From Hydractinia symbiolongicarpus (lineage: Eukaryota; Cnidaria; Hydrozoa; Anthoathecata; Hydractiniidae): a stretch of 64,000 nt of DNA. The stretch spans positions 29,332,501 to 29,396,500 of the forward strand of contig NC_079879.1 of assembly GCF_029227915.1 (NCBI RefSeq), written 5' to 3'. Of the stretch, positions 13,114 through 25,011 are shown one piece after another (within the stretch, counting starts at the first letter, position 1; the number at the start of each line of letters is the position of its first letter). The position numbers and the translations under genes are program-made. The notes beneath the pieces are model-generated. The model was given only the letters and a program-made list of their open reading frames with translations, was not told where the DNA came from and searched no databases.

Positions 13114-13929
13114 ATCGTTCGGGAAATGAGTTTACTCCCTGGGTACTTTCCTTGTATACTTTTGATTATACGGGCCGAGTCCGGGATTTACGGGAAATCG
13201 CGGGTTTTCGCTTACCGGCGATTAAACATCTTTTATTCAGCGTCTCATCAAAAATGAAAACATTTTTAAAAACTACAAGTCCCATGGGCTCTAGTGGTGA
13301 AATAATAATTTAAAAAATCGTTTGGAAAATGAGTTTACTTCCTGGGTACTTTCTTTGTATACTTTTGACTATACGGACCGAGTCCAGGATTTACGGGAAA
13401 TCGCAGGTTTTCGTTTGCCGGCGATTAAACTTTTTTTATTCAGCGTCTCATCAAAAATGAAAACATTTTTGAAAACTACAAGTCTCATGCGTTTTAGTGG
13501 TGAAAAAATAATTTAAAAAATCGTTCGGGAAATGAGTTTACTCACTGGGTACTTTCCTTGTATACTTTTGACTATACGGGCCGAGTCCGGGATTTACGGG
13601 AAATTGCAGGTTTTCGCTTGCCGGCGAGTAAACATCTTTTATTCAGCGTCTCATCAAAAATGAAAACATTTTTAAAAACTACAAGTCCCATGGGCTTTAG
13701 TGGTGAAATAAAAATTTAAAAAATCGTTTGGGAAATGAGTTTACTCCCGGGGTACTTTCTTTGTATACTTTTGACTATACGGGCCGAGTCCAGGATTTAC
13801 GGGAAATCGCAGGTTTTCGTTTGCCGGCAATTAAACTTCTTTTATTCAGCGTCTCATTAAAAATGAAAACATTTTTGAAAACTACAAGTCTCATGCGTTT
13901 TAGTGGTGAAAAAATAATTTAAAAAATCG

Positions 13930-16363
13930 TTCGGGAAATGAGTTTACTCTCTGGGTACTTTCTTTGTAAACTTTTGACTATACGGGCCAAGCCGGGATTT
14001 ACGGGAAATCGCACGTTTTCGTTTGCCGGCGATTAAACTTCTTTTATTCAGCGTCTCATCAAAAATGAAAACATTTTTAAAAACTACAAGTCTTATGCGT
14101 TTTAGTGGTGAAAAAATAATTTAAAAAATCGTTCTGGAAATGAGTTTACTCCCTGGGCACTTTCTTTGTATACATTCGACTATACGGGTCAAGCCCGGGA
14201 TTTACGGGAAATCGTGGGTTTTCGTTTGCCGGCGATTAAACCTCTTTCATTAAGCGTCTCATCAAAAATGAAAACATTTTTGAAAACTACAAGTCTCATG
14301 CGTTTTAGTGGTGAAAAAAAAATTTAAAAAATCGTTCGGGAAATGAGTTTACTCCCTGGGTACTTTCTTTGTATACATTCGACTATACGGGCCAAGCCCC
14401 GGATTTACGGGAAAACCCGGGATTTTGTTTGCCGGCGATTAAACCTCTTTCATTAAGCGTCTCATCAAAAAGGAAAAGATTTTTGAAAACTGCAAGTCTC
14501 ATGCGTTTTAGTGGTGAAAAAATAATTTAAAAAATCGTTCGGGAAATGAGTTTACTCCCTGGGTACTTTCTTTGTATACTTTTGACTATACGGGCCGAGT
14601 CCGGGATTTACGGGAAATCGCAGGTTTTCGTTTGCCGGCGTTTAAACTTCTTATATTCAGCGTCACATCAAAAATGAAAACATTTTTGAAAACTAAAAGT
14701 CTCATGCGTTTTAGTGGTGAAAAAATAATTTAAAAAATCGTTCGGGAAATGAGTTTACACCCTGGGTACTTTCTTTGTATACTTTTGACTATACGGGCCG
14801 AGTCCGGGATTTACACGAAATCGCAGGTTTTCGTTTGCCGGCGATTAAACTTCTTTTATTCAGCGTCTCATCAAAAATGAAAACATTTTTGAAAACTACA
14901 AGTCTCATGCGTTTTAGTGGTGATAAAATAATTTAAAAATTCGTTCGGGAAATGAGTTTACTCACTGGGTACTTTCCTTGTATACTTTTGACTATACGGG
15001 CCGAGTCTGGGATTTACGGGAAATCGCGGCTTTTCGTTTGCCGGCGATTAAACATCTTGTATTCAACGTCTCATCAAAAATGAAAACATTTTTAAAAACT
15101 ACAAGTCCCATGGGCTTTAGTGGTGAAATAATAATTTAAAAAATCGTTCGGGAAATGAGTTTACTCCCTGGGTACTTTCTTTGTAAACTTTTGACTATAC
15201 GGGCCAAGCCGGGATTTACGGGAAATCGCACGTTTTCGTTTGCCGGCGAGTAAACTTCTTTTATTCAGCGTCTCATCAAAAATGAAAAATTTTTTAAAAA
15301 CTACAAGTCTTATGCGTTTTAGTGGTGAAAAAATAATTTAAAAAATCGTTCTGGAAATGAGTTTACTCCCTGGGCACTTTCTTTGTATACATTCGACTAT
15401 ACGGGTCAAGCCCGGGATTTACGGGAAATCGCGGGTTTTCGTTTGCTGGCGATTAAACCTCTTTCATTAAGCGTCTCATCAAAAATGAAAACATTTTTGA
15501 AAACTACAAGTCTCATGCGTTTTAGTGGTGAAAAAAAAATTTAAAAAATCGTTCGGGAAATAAGTTTACTCCCTGGGTACTTTCTTTGTATACATTCGAC
15601 TATACGGGCCAAGCCCCGGATTTACGGGAAAACCCGGGATTTCGTTTGCCGGCGATTAAACCTCTTTCATTAAGCGTCTCATCAAAAAGGAAAAGATTTT
15701 TGAAAACTACAAGTCTCATGCCTTTTAGTGGTGAAAAAATAATTTAAAAAATCGTTCGGGAAATGAGTTTACTCCCTGGGTACTTTCTTTGTATACTTTT
15801 GACTATACGGGCCGAGTCCGGGATTTACGGGAAATCGCAGGTTTTCGTTTGCCGGCGTTTAAACTTCTTATATTCAGCGTCACATCAAAAATGAAAACAT
15901 TTTTGAAAACTACAAGTCTCATGCGTTTTAGTGGTGAAAAAATAATTTAAAAAATCGTTCGGGAAATGAGTTTACACCCTGGGTACTTTCTTTGTAGACT
16001 TTTGACTATACGGGCCGAGTCCGGGATTTACGGGAAATCGCAGGTTTTCGTTTGCCGGCGATTAAACTTCTTTTATTCAGCGTCTCATCAAAAATGAAAA
16101 CATTTTTGAAAACTACAAGTCTCATGCGTTTTAGTGGTGATAAAATAATTTAAAAATTCGTTCGGGAAATGAGTTTACTCACTGGGTACTTTCCTTGTAT
16201 ACTTTTGACTATACGGGCCGAGTCTGGGATTTACGGGAAATCGCGGCTTTTCGTTTGCCGGCGATTAAACATCTTGTATTCAACGTCTCATCAAAAATGA
16301 AAACATTTTTAAAAACTACAAGTCCCATGGGCTTTAGTGGTGAAATAATAATTTAAAAAATCG
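13930..16363 (+). repeat. Two tandem 1217-bp HOR units (6-mer)
   Basis: Positions 13930-15146 repeat as 15147-16363. Shared variants are CCCTGGGCACTTTC (14151 and 15368), ATACGGGTCAAGCCC, GAAAACCCGGG, CGTTTAAACTTCTTATATTC with GCGTCACATC, and GAGTCTGGGATTTACGG with CTTGTATTCAACGTC. The period is one base less than six consensus monomers because one monomer (GGCCAAGCCGGG) lacks a C. Confidence 0.85.
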
Positions 16364-16479
16364 TTTGGGAAATGAGTTTACTCCCTGGGTACTTTCTTTG
16401 TATACATTCGACTATACGGGCCAAGCCCGGGATTTACGGGAAATCGTGGATTTTCGTTTGCCGGCGATTAAACCTCTTT

Positions 16480-17300
16480 CATTAAGTGTCTCATCAAAAA
16501 TGAAAACATTTTTAAAAAATACAAGTCTCATGCGTTTTAGTGGTGAAAAAAAAATTTAAAAAATCGTTCGGGAAATGAGTTTACTCCCTGGGTACTTTCT
16601 TTGTATACATTCGACTATACGGGCCAAGCCCCGGATTTACGGGAAAACGCGGGATTTCGTTTGCCGGCGATTAAACCTCTTTCATTAAGCGTCTCATCAA
16701 AAAGGAAAACATTTTTGAAAACTACAAGTCTCATGCGTTTTAGTGGTGAAAAAATAATTTAAAAAATCGTTCGGGAAATGAGTTTACTCACTGGGTACTT
16801 TCCTTGTATACTTTTGACTATACGGGCCGAGTCCGGGATTTACGGGAAATCGCAGGTTTTCGCTTGCCGGCGAGTAAACATCTTTTATTCAGTGTCTCAT
16901 CAAAAATGAAAACATTTTTAAAAAATACAAGTCTCATGCGTTTTAGTGGTGAAAAAAAAATTTAAAAAATCGTTCGGGAAATGAGTTTACTCCCTGGGTA
17001 CTTTCTTTGTATACATTCGACTATACGGGCCAAGCCCCGGATTTACGGGAAAACGCGGGATTTCGTTTGCCGGCGATTAAACCTCTTTCATTAAGCGTCT
17101 CATCAAAAAGGAAAACATCTTTGAAAACTACAAGTCTCATGCGTTTTAGTGGTGAAAAAATAATTTAAAAAATCGTTCGGGAAATGAGTTTACTCACTGG
17201 GTACTTTCCTTGTATACTTTTGACTATACGGGCCGAGTCCGGGATTTACGGGAAATCGCAGGTTTTCGCTTGCCGGCGAGTAAACATCTTTTATTTAGCG
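16480..17300 (+). repeat. Two tandem 406-bp units (dimer)
   Basis: A C-D pair is repeated at an offset of 406 bp. GCGAGTAAACATC occurs at about 16871 and 17277, and AGTGTCTCATC with TTTTTAAAAAATACAAG at about 16485 and 16891. The join near 16885 is chimeric: class D GAGTAAACATC runs into the B-type AGTGTCTC. Confidence 0.8.
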
Positions 17301-17464
17301 TCTCATCAAAAATGAAAACATTTTTAAAAACTACAAGTCCCATGGGCTTTAGTGGTGAAATAAAAATTTAAAAAATCGTTTGGAAAATGAGTTTACTCCC
17401 TGGGTACTTTCTTTGTAAACTTTTGACTATACGGGCTAAGCCGGGACTTACGGGAAATCGCACG

Positions 17465-20400
17465 TTTTCGTTTGCCGGCGATTAAACTTCTTTTATTCAG
17501 CGTCTCATCAAAAATGAAAACATTTTTAAAAACTACAAGTCTTATGCGTTTTAGTGGTGAAAAAATAATTTAAAAAATCGTTCGGGAAATGAGTTTACTC
17601 CCTGTGTACTTTCTTTGTATACATTCGACTATACGGGCCAAGCCCCGGATTTACGGGAAAACGCGGGATTTCGTTTGCCGGCGATTAAATCTCTTTCATT
17701 AAGCGTCTCATCAAAAAGGAAAACATTTTTGAAAACTACAAGTCTCATGCGTTTTAGTGGTGAAAAAATAATTTAAAAAATCGTTCGGGAAATGAGTTTA
17801 CTCACTGGGTACTTTCCTTGTATACTTTTGACTATACGGGCCGTGTCCGGGATTTACGGGAAATCGCAGGTTTTCGCTTGCCGGCGAGTAAACATCTTTT
17901 ATTCAGCGTCTCATCAAAAATGAAAACATTTTTAAAAACTACAAGTCCCATGGGCTTTAGTGGTGAAATAAAAATTTAAAAAATCGTTTGGGAAATGAGT
18001 TTACTCCCTGGGTACTTTCTTTGTATACATTCGACTATACGGGCCAAGCCCCGGATTTACGGGAAAACCCGGGATTTCGTTTGCCGGCGATTAAACCTCT
18101 TTCATTAAGCGTCTCATCAAAAAGGAAAAGATTTTTGAAAACTACAAGTCTCATGCGTTTTAGTGGTGAAAAAATATTTTAAAAAATCGTTCGGGAAATG
18201 AGTTTACTCCCTGGGTACTTTCTTTGTATACTTTTGACTATACGGGCCGAGTCCGGGATTTACGGGAAATCGCAGGTTTTCGTTTGCCGGCGTTTAAACT
18301 TCTTATATTCAGCGTCACATCAAAAATGAAAACATTTTTGAAAACTACAAGTCTCATGCGTTTTAGTGGTGAAAAAATAATTTAAAAAATCGTTCGGGAA
18401 ATGAGTTTACACCCTGGGTACTTTCTTTATATACTTTTGACTATACGGGCCGAGTCCGGGATTTACGGGAAATCGCAGGTTTTCGTTTGCCGGCGATTAA
18501 ACTTCTTTTATTCAGCGTCTCATCAAAAATGAAAACATTTTTAAAAACTACAAGTCTTATGCGTTTTAGTGGTGAAAAAATAATTTAAAAAATCGTTCGG
18601 GAAATGAGTTTACTCCCTGGGTACTTTCTTTGTATACATTCGACTATACGGGCCAAGCCCCGGATTTACGGGAAAACGCGGGATTTCGTTTGCCGGCGAT
18701 TAAATCTCTTTCATTAAGCGTCTCATCAAAAAGGAAAACATTTTTGAAAACTACAAGTCTCATGCGTTTTAGTGGTGAAAAAATAATTTAAAAAATCGTT
18801 CGGGAAATGAGTTTACTCACTGGGTACTTTCCTTGTATACTTTTGACTATACGGGCCGAGTCCGGGATTTACGGGAAATCGCAGGTTTTCGCTTGCCGGC
18901 GAGTAAACATCTTTTATTCAGCGTCTCATCAAAAATGAAAACATTTTTAAAAACTACAAGTCCCATGGGCTTTAGTGGTGAAATAAAAATTTAAAAAATC
19001 GTTTGGGAAATGAGTTTACTCCCTGGGTACTTTCTTTGTATACATTCGACTATACGGGCCAAGCCCCGGATTTACGGGAAAACCCGGGATTTCGTTTGCC
19101 GGCGATTAAACCTCTTTCATTAAGCGTCTCATCAAAAAGGAAAAGATTTTTGGAAACTACAAGTCTCATGCGTTTTAGTGGTGAAAAAATAATTTAAAAA
19201 ATCGTTCGGGAAATGAGTTTACTCCCTGGGTACTTTCTTTGTATACTTTTGACTATACGGGCCGAGTCCGGGATTTACGGGAAATCGCAGGTTTTCGTTT
19301 GCCGGCGTTTAAACTTCTTATATTCAGCGTCACATCAAAAATGAAAACATTTTTGAAAACTACAAGTCTCATGCGTTTTAGTGGTGAAAAAATAATTTAA
19401 AAAATCGTTCGGGAAATGAGTTTACACCCTGGGTACTTTCTTTATATACTTTTGACTATACGGGCCGAGTCCGGGATTTACGGGAAATCGCAGGTTTTCG
19501 TTTGCCGGCGATTAAACTTCTTTTATTCAGCGTCTCATCAAAAATGAAAACATTTTTAAAAACTACAAGTCTTATGCGTATTAGTGGTGAAAAAATAATT
19601 TAAAAAATCGTTCGGGAAATGAGTTTACTCCCTGGGTACTTTCTTTGTATACATTCGACTATACTGGCCAAGCCCCGGATTTACGGGAAAACGCGGGATT
19701 TCGTTTGCCGGCGATTAAATCTCTTTCATTAAGCGTCTCATCAAAAAGGAAAACATTTTTGAAAACTACAAGTCTCATGCGTTTTAGTGGTGAAAAAATA
19801 ATTTAAAAAATCCTTCGGGAAATGAGTTTACTCACTGGGTACTTTCCTTGTATACTTTTGACTATACGGGCCGAGTCCGGGATTTACGGGAAATCGCAGG
19901 TTTTCGCTTGCCGGCGAGTAAACATCTTTTATTCAGCGTCTCATCAAAAATGAAAACATTTTTAAAAACTACAAGTCCCATGGGCTTTAGTGGTGAAATA
20001 AAAATTTAAAAAATCGTTTGGGAAATGAGTTTACTCCCTGGGTACTTTCTTTGTATACATTCGACTATACGGGCCAAGCCCCGGATTTACGGGAAAACCC
20101 GGGATTTCGTTTGCCGGCGATTAAACCTCTTTCATTAAGCGTCTCATCAAAAAGGAAAAGATTTTTGAAAACTACAAGTCTCATGCGTTTTAGTGGTGAA
20201 AAAATAATTTAAAAAATCGTTCGGGAAATGAGTTTACTCCCTGGGTACTTTCTTTGTATACTTTTGACTATACGGGCCGAGTCCGGGATTTACGGGAAAT
20301 CGCAGGTTTTCGTTTGCCGGCGTTTAAACTTCTTATATTCAGCGTCACATCAAAAATAAAAACATTTTTGAAAACTACAAGTCTCATGCGTTTTAGTGGT

Positions 20401-20560
20401 GAAAAAATAATTTAAAAAATCGTTCGGGAAATGAGTTTACACCCTGGGTACTTTCTTTGTATACTTTTGACTATACGGGCCGAGTCCGGGATTTACGGGA
20501 AACCGCAGGTTTTCGTTTGCCGGCGATTAAACTTCTTTTATTCAGCGTCTCATCAAAAAT
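17465..20560 (+). repeat. Three tandem 1015-bp HOR units (5-mer)
   Basis: Five-monomer units start near 17465, 18480 and 19495. Anchors at an exact 1015-bp spacing are AGTCTTATGCG (17541, 18556, 19571) and the class C-type unit beginning TCGTTTGGG (17988, 19003, 20018). The order is C, D, C' (GAAAACCCGGG), A with GTTTAAAC and GTCACATC, then A. Differences are isolated single bases, such as TGCGTATTAG in the third unit. This 5-mer is not the same as the one at 2.0-4.0 kb. Confidence 0.9.
17780..17982 (+). repeat. Representative class D monomer (203 bp)
   Basis: Class D carries TCACTGGGTACTTTCCTTG near the start, CGCTTGCCGGCGAGTAAACATC in the middle, and AGTCCCATGGGCTTTAGTGG with AAATAAAAATTT at the end. 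This copy also has the private variant GGGCCGTGTCCGGG, which recurs only at about 28467 and serves as a marker for the block duplicated 10626 bp downstream. Confidence 0.8.
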
Positions 20561-21227
20561 GAAAACATTTTTGAAAACTACAAGTCTCATGCGTTTTAGT
20601 GGCGATAAAATAATTTAAAAATTCGTTTGGGAAATGAGTTTACTCACTGGGTACTTTCCTTGTATACTTTTGACTATACGGGCCGAGTCTGGGATTTACG
20701 GGAAATTGCGGCTTTTCGTTTGCCGGCGATTAAACATCTTGTATTCAACGTCTCATCAAAAATGAAAACATTTTTAAAAACTACAAGTCCCATGGGCTTT
20801 AGTGGTGAAAAAATAATTTAAAAAATCGTTCGGAAATGAGTTTACTCCCTGGGTACTTTCTTTGTAAACTTTTGACTATACGGCCAAGCCGGGATTTACG
20901 GGAAATCGCGGGTTTACGTTTGCCGGCGATTAAACTTCTTTTATTCAGCGTCTCATCAAAAATGAAAACATTTTTAAAAACTACAAGTCTTATGCGTTTT
21001 AGTGGTGAAAAAATAATTTAAAAAATCGTTCTGGAAATAAGTTTACTCCCTGGGTACTTTCTTTGTATACATTCGACTATACGGGCCGAGTCCGGGATTT
21101 ACGGGAATTCGCGGGTTTTCGTTTGCCGGCGATTAAACCTCTTTCATTAAGCGTCTCATCAAAAAGGAAAACATTTTTGAAAACTACAAGTCTCATGCGT
21201 TTTAGTGGTGAAAAAATAATTTAAAAA

Positions 21228-21371
21228 ATCGTTCGGGAAATGAGTTTACTCCCTGCGCGTTTTCGTTTGCCGGCGATTAAACTTCTTTCATTAAGCGTCT
21301 CATCAAAAAGGAAAAATTTTTTGAAAACTACAAGTTTCATGCGTTTTAGTGGTGAAAAAATAATTTAAAAA
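21228..21371 (+). repeat. Truncated 144-bp monomer (59-bp internal deletion), copy 1
   Basis: After GAGTTTACTCCCTG the sequence jumps straight to CGCGTTTTCG, skipping the segment that normally holds GTACTTTC, GTAAAC, GACTATACGGG and GATTTACGGGAAAT. The unit is 144 bp instead of 203. The deletion removes the upstream two dyads and the GTATAC site but keeps the A/T-tract dyad region. Short shared CG-rich sequence at the break is consistent with slippage. Confidence 0.9.
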
Positions 21372-24300
21372 ATCGTTCGGGAAATGAGTTTACTCCCTGG
21401 GTACTTTCTTTGTATACTTTTGACTATACGGGCCGAGTCCGGGATTTACGGGAAATCGCAGGTTTTCGTTTGCCGGCGTTTAAACTTCTTATATTCAGCG
21501 TCACGTCAAAAATGAAAACATTTTTGAAAACTACAAGTCTCATGCGTTTTAGTGGTGAAAAAATAATTTAAAAAATCGTTCGGGAAATGAGTTTACACCC
21601 TGGGTACTTTCTTTGTATACTTTTGACTATACGGGCCGAGTCCGGGATTTACGGGAAATCGCAGGTTTTCGTTTGCCAGCGATTAAACTTCTTTTATTAA
21701 GCGTCTCATCAAAAATGAAAACATTTTTGAAAACTACAAGTCTCATGCGTTTTAGTGGTGAAAAAATAATTTAAAAAATCGTTCGGGAAATGAGTTTACT
21801 CCCTGGGTACTTTCTTTGTAAACTTTTGACTATACGGGCCATGCCGGGATTTACGGGAAATCGCAGGTTTTCGTTTGCCAGCGATTAAACTTCTTTTATT
21901 CAGCGTCTCATCAAAAATGAAAACATTTTTAAAAACTACAAGTCTCATGCGTTTTAGTGGTGAAAAAATAATTTAAAAAATCGTTCGGGAAATGAGTTTA
22001 CTCCCTGGGTACTTTCTTTGTAAACTTTTGACTATACGGCCAAGCCGGGATTTACGGGAAATCGCGGATTTTCGTTTGCCGGCGATTAAACCTCTTTCAT
22101 TAAGTGTCTCATCAAAAATGAAAACATTTTTAAAAACTACAAGTCTCATGCGTTTTAGTGGTGAAAAAAAGAATTTAAAAAATCGTTCGGGAAATGAGTT
22201 TACGCCCTGGGTACTTTCTTTGTATACATTCGACTATACGGGCCAAGCCCCGGATTTACGGGAAAACGCCGGATTTGGTTTGCCGGCGATTAAACCTCTT
22301 TCATTAAGCGTCTCATCAAAAAGGAAAACATTTTTGAAAACTACAAGTCTCATGCGTTTTAGTGGTGAAAAAATAATTTAAAAAATCGTTCGGGAAATGA
22401 GTTTACTCCCTGGGTACTTTCTTTGTATGATTTTGACTAAACGGGCTGAGTCCGGGATTTACGGGAAGTCGCGGGTTTTTGTTTGCCGGCGATTAAACTT
22501 CTTTTATTCAGCGTCTCATCAAAAATAAAAACATTTTTAAAAACTACAAGCCTCATGCGTTTTAGTGGTGAAAAATTAATTTAAAAAATCGTTCGGGAAA
22601 TGAGTTTACTCCCTGGTTACTTTCTTTGTAAACTTTTGACTATACGGGCCATGCCGGGATTTACGGGAAATCGCGCGTTTTCGTTTGCCGGCGATTAAAC
22701 TTCTTTCATTAAGCGTCTCATCAAAAAGGAAAAGATTTTTGAAAACTACAAGTCTCATGCGTTTTAATGGTGAAAAAATAATTTAAAAAATCGTTCGGGA
22801 AATGAGTTTACTCCCTGGGTACTTTCTTTGTATATTTTTGACTATACGGGCCGAGTCCGGGATTTACGGGAAATCGCACGTTTTCGTTTGCCGGCGATTA
22901 AACTTCTTTTATTCAGCGTCTCATCAAAAATGAAAACATTTTTAAAAACTACAATTCTTATGCGTTTTAGTGGTGAAAAAATAATTTAAAAAATCGTTCG
23001 GGAAATGAGTTTACTCCCTGGGTACTTTCTTTGTATACATTCGACTATACGGGCCGAGTCCGGGATTTACGGGAAATCGCAGGTTTTCGTTTGCCGGCGA
23101 TTAAACTTCTTTTATTCAGCGTCTCATCAAAAATGAAAACATTTTTAAAAACTACAAGTCTTATGCGTATTAGTGGTGAAAAAATAATTTAAAAAATCGT
23201 TCGGGAAATGAGTTTACTCCCTGGGTACTTTCTTTGTATACATTCGACTATACTGGCCAAGCCCCGGATTTACGGGAAAACGCGGGATTTCGTTTGCCGG
23301 CGATTAAATCTCTTTCATTAAGCGTCTCATCAAAAAGGAAAACATTTTTGAAAACTACAAGTCTCATGCGTTTTAGTGGTGAAAAAATAATTTAAAAAAT
23401 CCTTCGGGAAATGAGTTTACTCACTGGGTACTTTCCTTGTATACTTTTGACTATACGGGCCGAGTCCGGGATTTACGGGAAATCGCAGGTTTTCGCTTGC
23501 CGGCGAGTAAACATCTTTTATTCAGCGTCTCATCAAAAATGAAAACATTTTTAAAAACTACAAGTCCCATGGGCTTTAGTGGTGAAATAAAAATTTAAAA
23601 AATCGTTTGGGAAATGAGTTTACTCCCTGGGTACTTTCTTTGTATACATTCGACTATACGGGCCAAGCCCCGGATTTACGGGAAAACCCGGGATTTCGTT
23701 TGCCGGCGATTAAACCTCTTTCATTAAGCGTCTCATCAAAAAGGAAAAGATTTTTGAAAACTACAAGTCTCATGCGTTTTAGTGGTGAAAAAATAATTTA
23801 AAAAATCGTTCGGGAAATGAGTTTACTCCCTGGGTACTTTCTTTGTATACTTTTGACTATACGGGCCGAGTCCGGGATTTACGGGAAATCGCAGGTTTTC
23901 GTTTGCCGGCGTTTAAACTTCTTATATTCAGCGTCACATCAAAAATAAAAACATTTTTGAAAACTACAAGTCTCATGCGTTTTAGTGGTGAAAAAATAAT
24001 TTAAAAAATCGTTCGGGAAATGAGTTTACACCCTGGGTACTTTCTTTGTATACTTTTGACTATACGGGCCGAGTCCGGGATTTACGGGAAACCGCAGGTT
24101 TTCGTTTGCCGGCGATTAAACTTCTTTTATTCAGCGTCTCATCAAAAATGAAAACATTTTTGAAAACTACAAGTCTCATGCGTTTTAGTGGCGATAAAAT
24201 AATTTAAAAATTCGTTTGGGAAATGAGTTTACTCACTGGGTACTTTCCTTGTATACTTTTGACTATACGGGCCGAGTCTGGGATTTACGGGAAATCGCGG

Positions 24301-24816
24301 CTTTTCGTTTGCCGGCGATTAAACATCTTGTATTCAACGTCTCATCAAAAATGAAAACATTTTTAAAAACTACAAGTCCCATGGGCTTTAGTGGTGAAAA
24401 AATAATTTAAAAAATCGTTCGGAAATGAGTTTACTCCCTGGGTACTTTCTTTGTAAACTTTTGACTATACGGCCAAGCCGGGATTTACGGGAAATCGCGG
24501 GTTTACGTTTGCCGGCGATTAAACTTCTTTTATTCAGCGTCTCATCAAAAATGAAAACATTTTTAAAAACTACAAGTCTTATGCGTTTTAGTGGTGAAAA
24601 AATAATTTAAAAAATCGTTCTGGAAATAAGTTTACTCCCTGGGTACTTTCTTTGTATACATTCGACTATACGGGCCGAGTCCGGGATTTACGGGAATTCG
24701 CGGGTTTTCGTTTGCCGGCGATTAAACCTCTTTCATTAAGCGTCTCATCAAAAAGGAAAACATTTTTGAAAACTACAAGTCTCATGCGTTTTAGTGGTGA
24801 AAAAATAATTTAAAAA

Positions 24817-24960
24817 ATCGTTCGGGAAATGAGTTTACTCCCTGCGCGTTTTCGTTTGCCGGCGATTAAACTTCTTTCATTAAGCGTCTCATCAAAAAGG
24901 AAAAAATTTTTGAAAACTACAAGTTTCATGCGTTTTAGTGGTGAAAAAATAATTTAAAAA
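24817..24960 (+). repeat. Truncated 144-bp monomer, copy 2
   Basis: This has the same breakpoint (CCCTG joined to CGCGTTTTCG) as the copy 3589 bp upstream. The deletion therefore came before the 3589-bp duplication. No third copy is visible in the later partial copies at 26.6-28.2 kb or 31.4-34.3 kb, which start downstream of it. Confidence 0.9.
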
Positions 24961-25011
24961 ATCGTTCGGGAAATGAGTTTACTCCCTGGGTACTTTCTTT
25001 GTATACTTTTG

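Larger units (their letters stand above)
12703..13930 (+). repeat. Diverged stretch related to 1.3-2.3 kb
   Basis: Six monomers of A and D type. Alignment by eye to 1334-2250 at offset 11369 holds for about 900 bp with scattered substitutions. The units at about 13322 and 13728 share GAGTCCAGGATTTACGGG and are two monomers apart. I see no gene. Confidence 0.6.
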
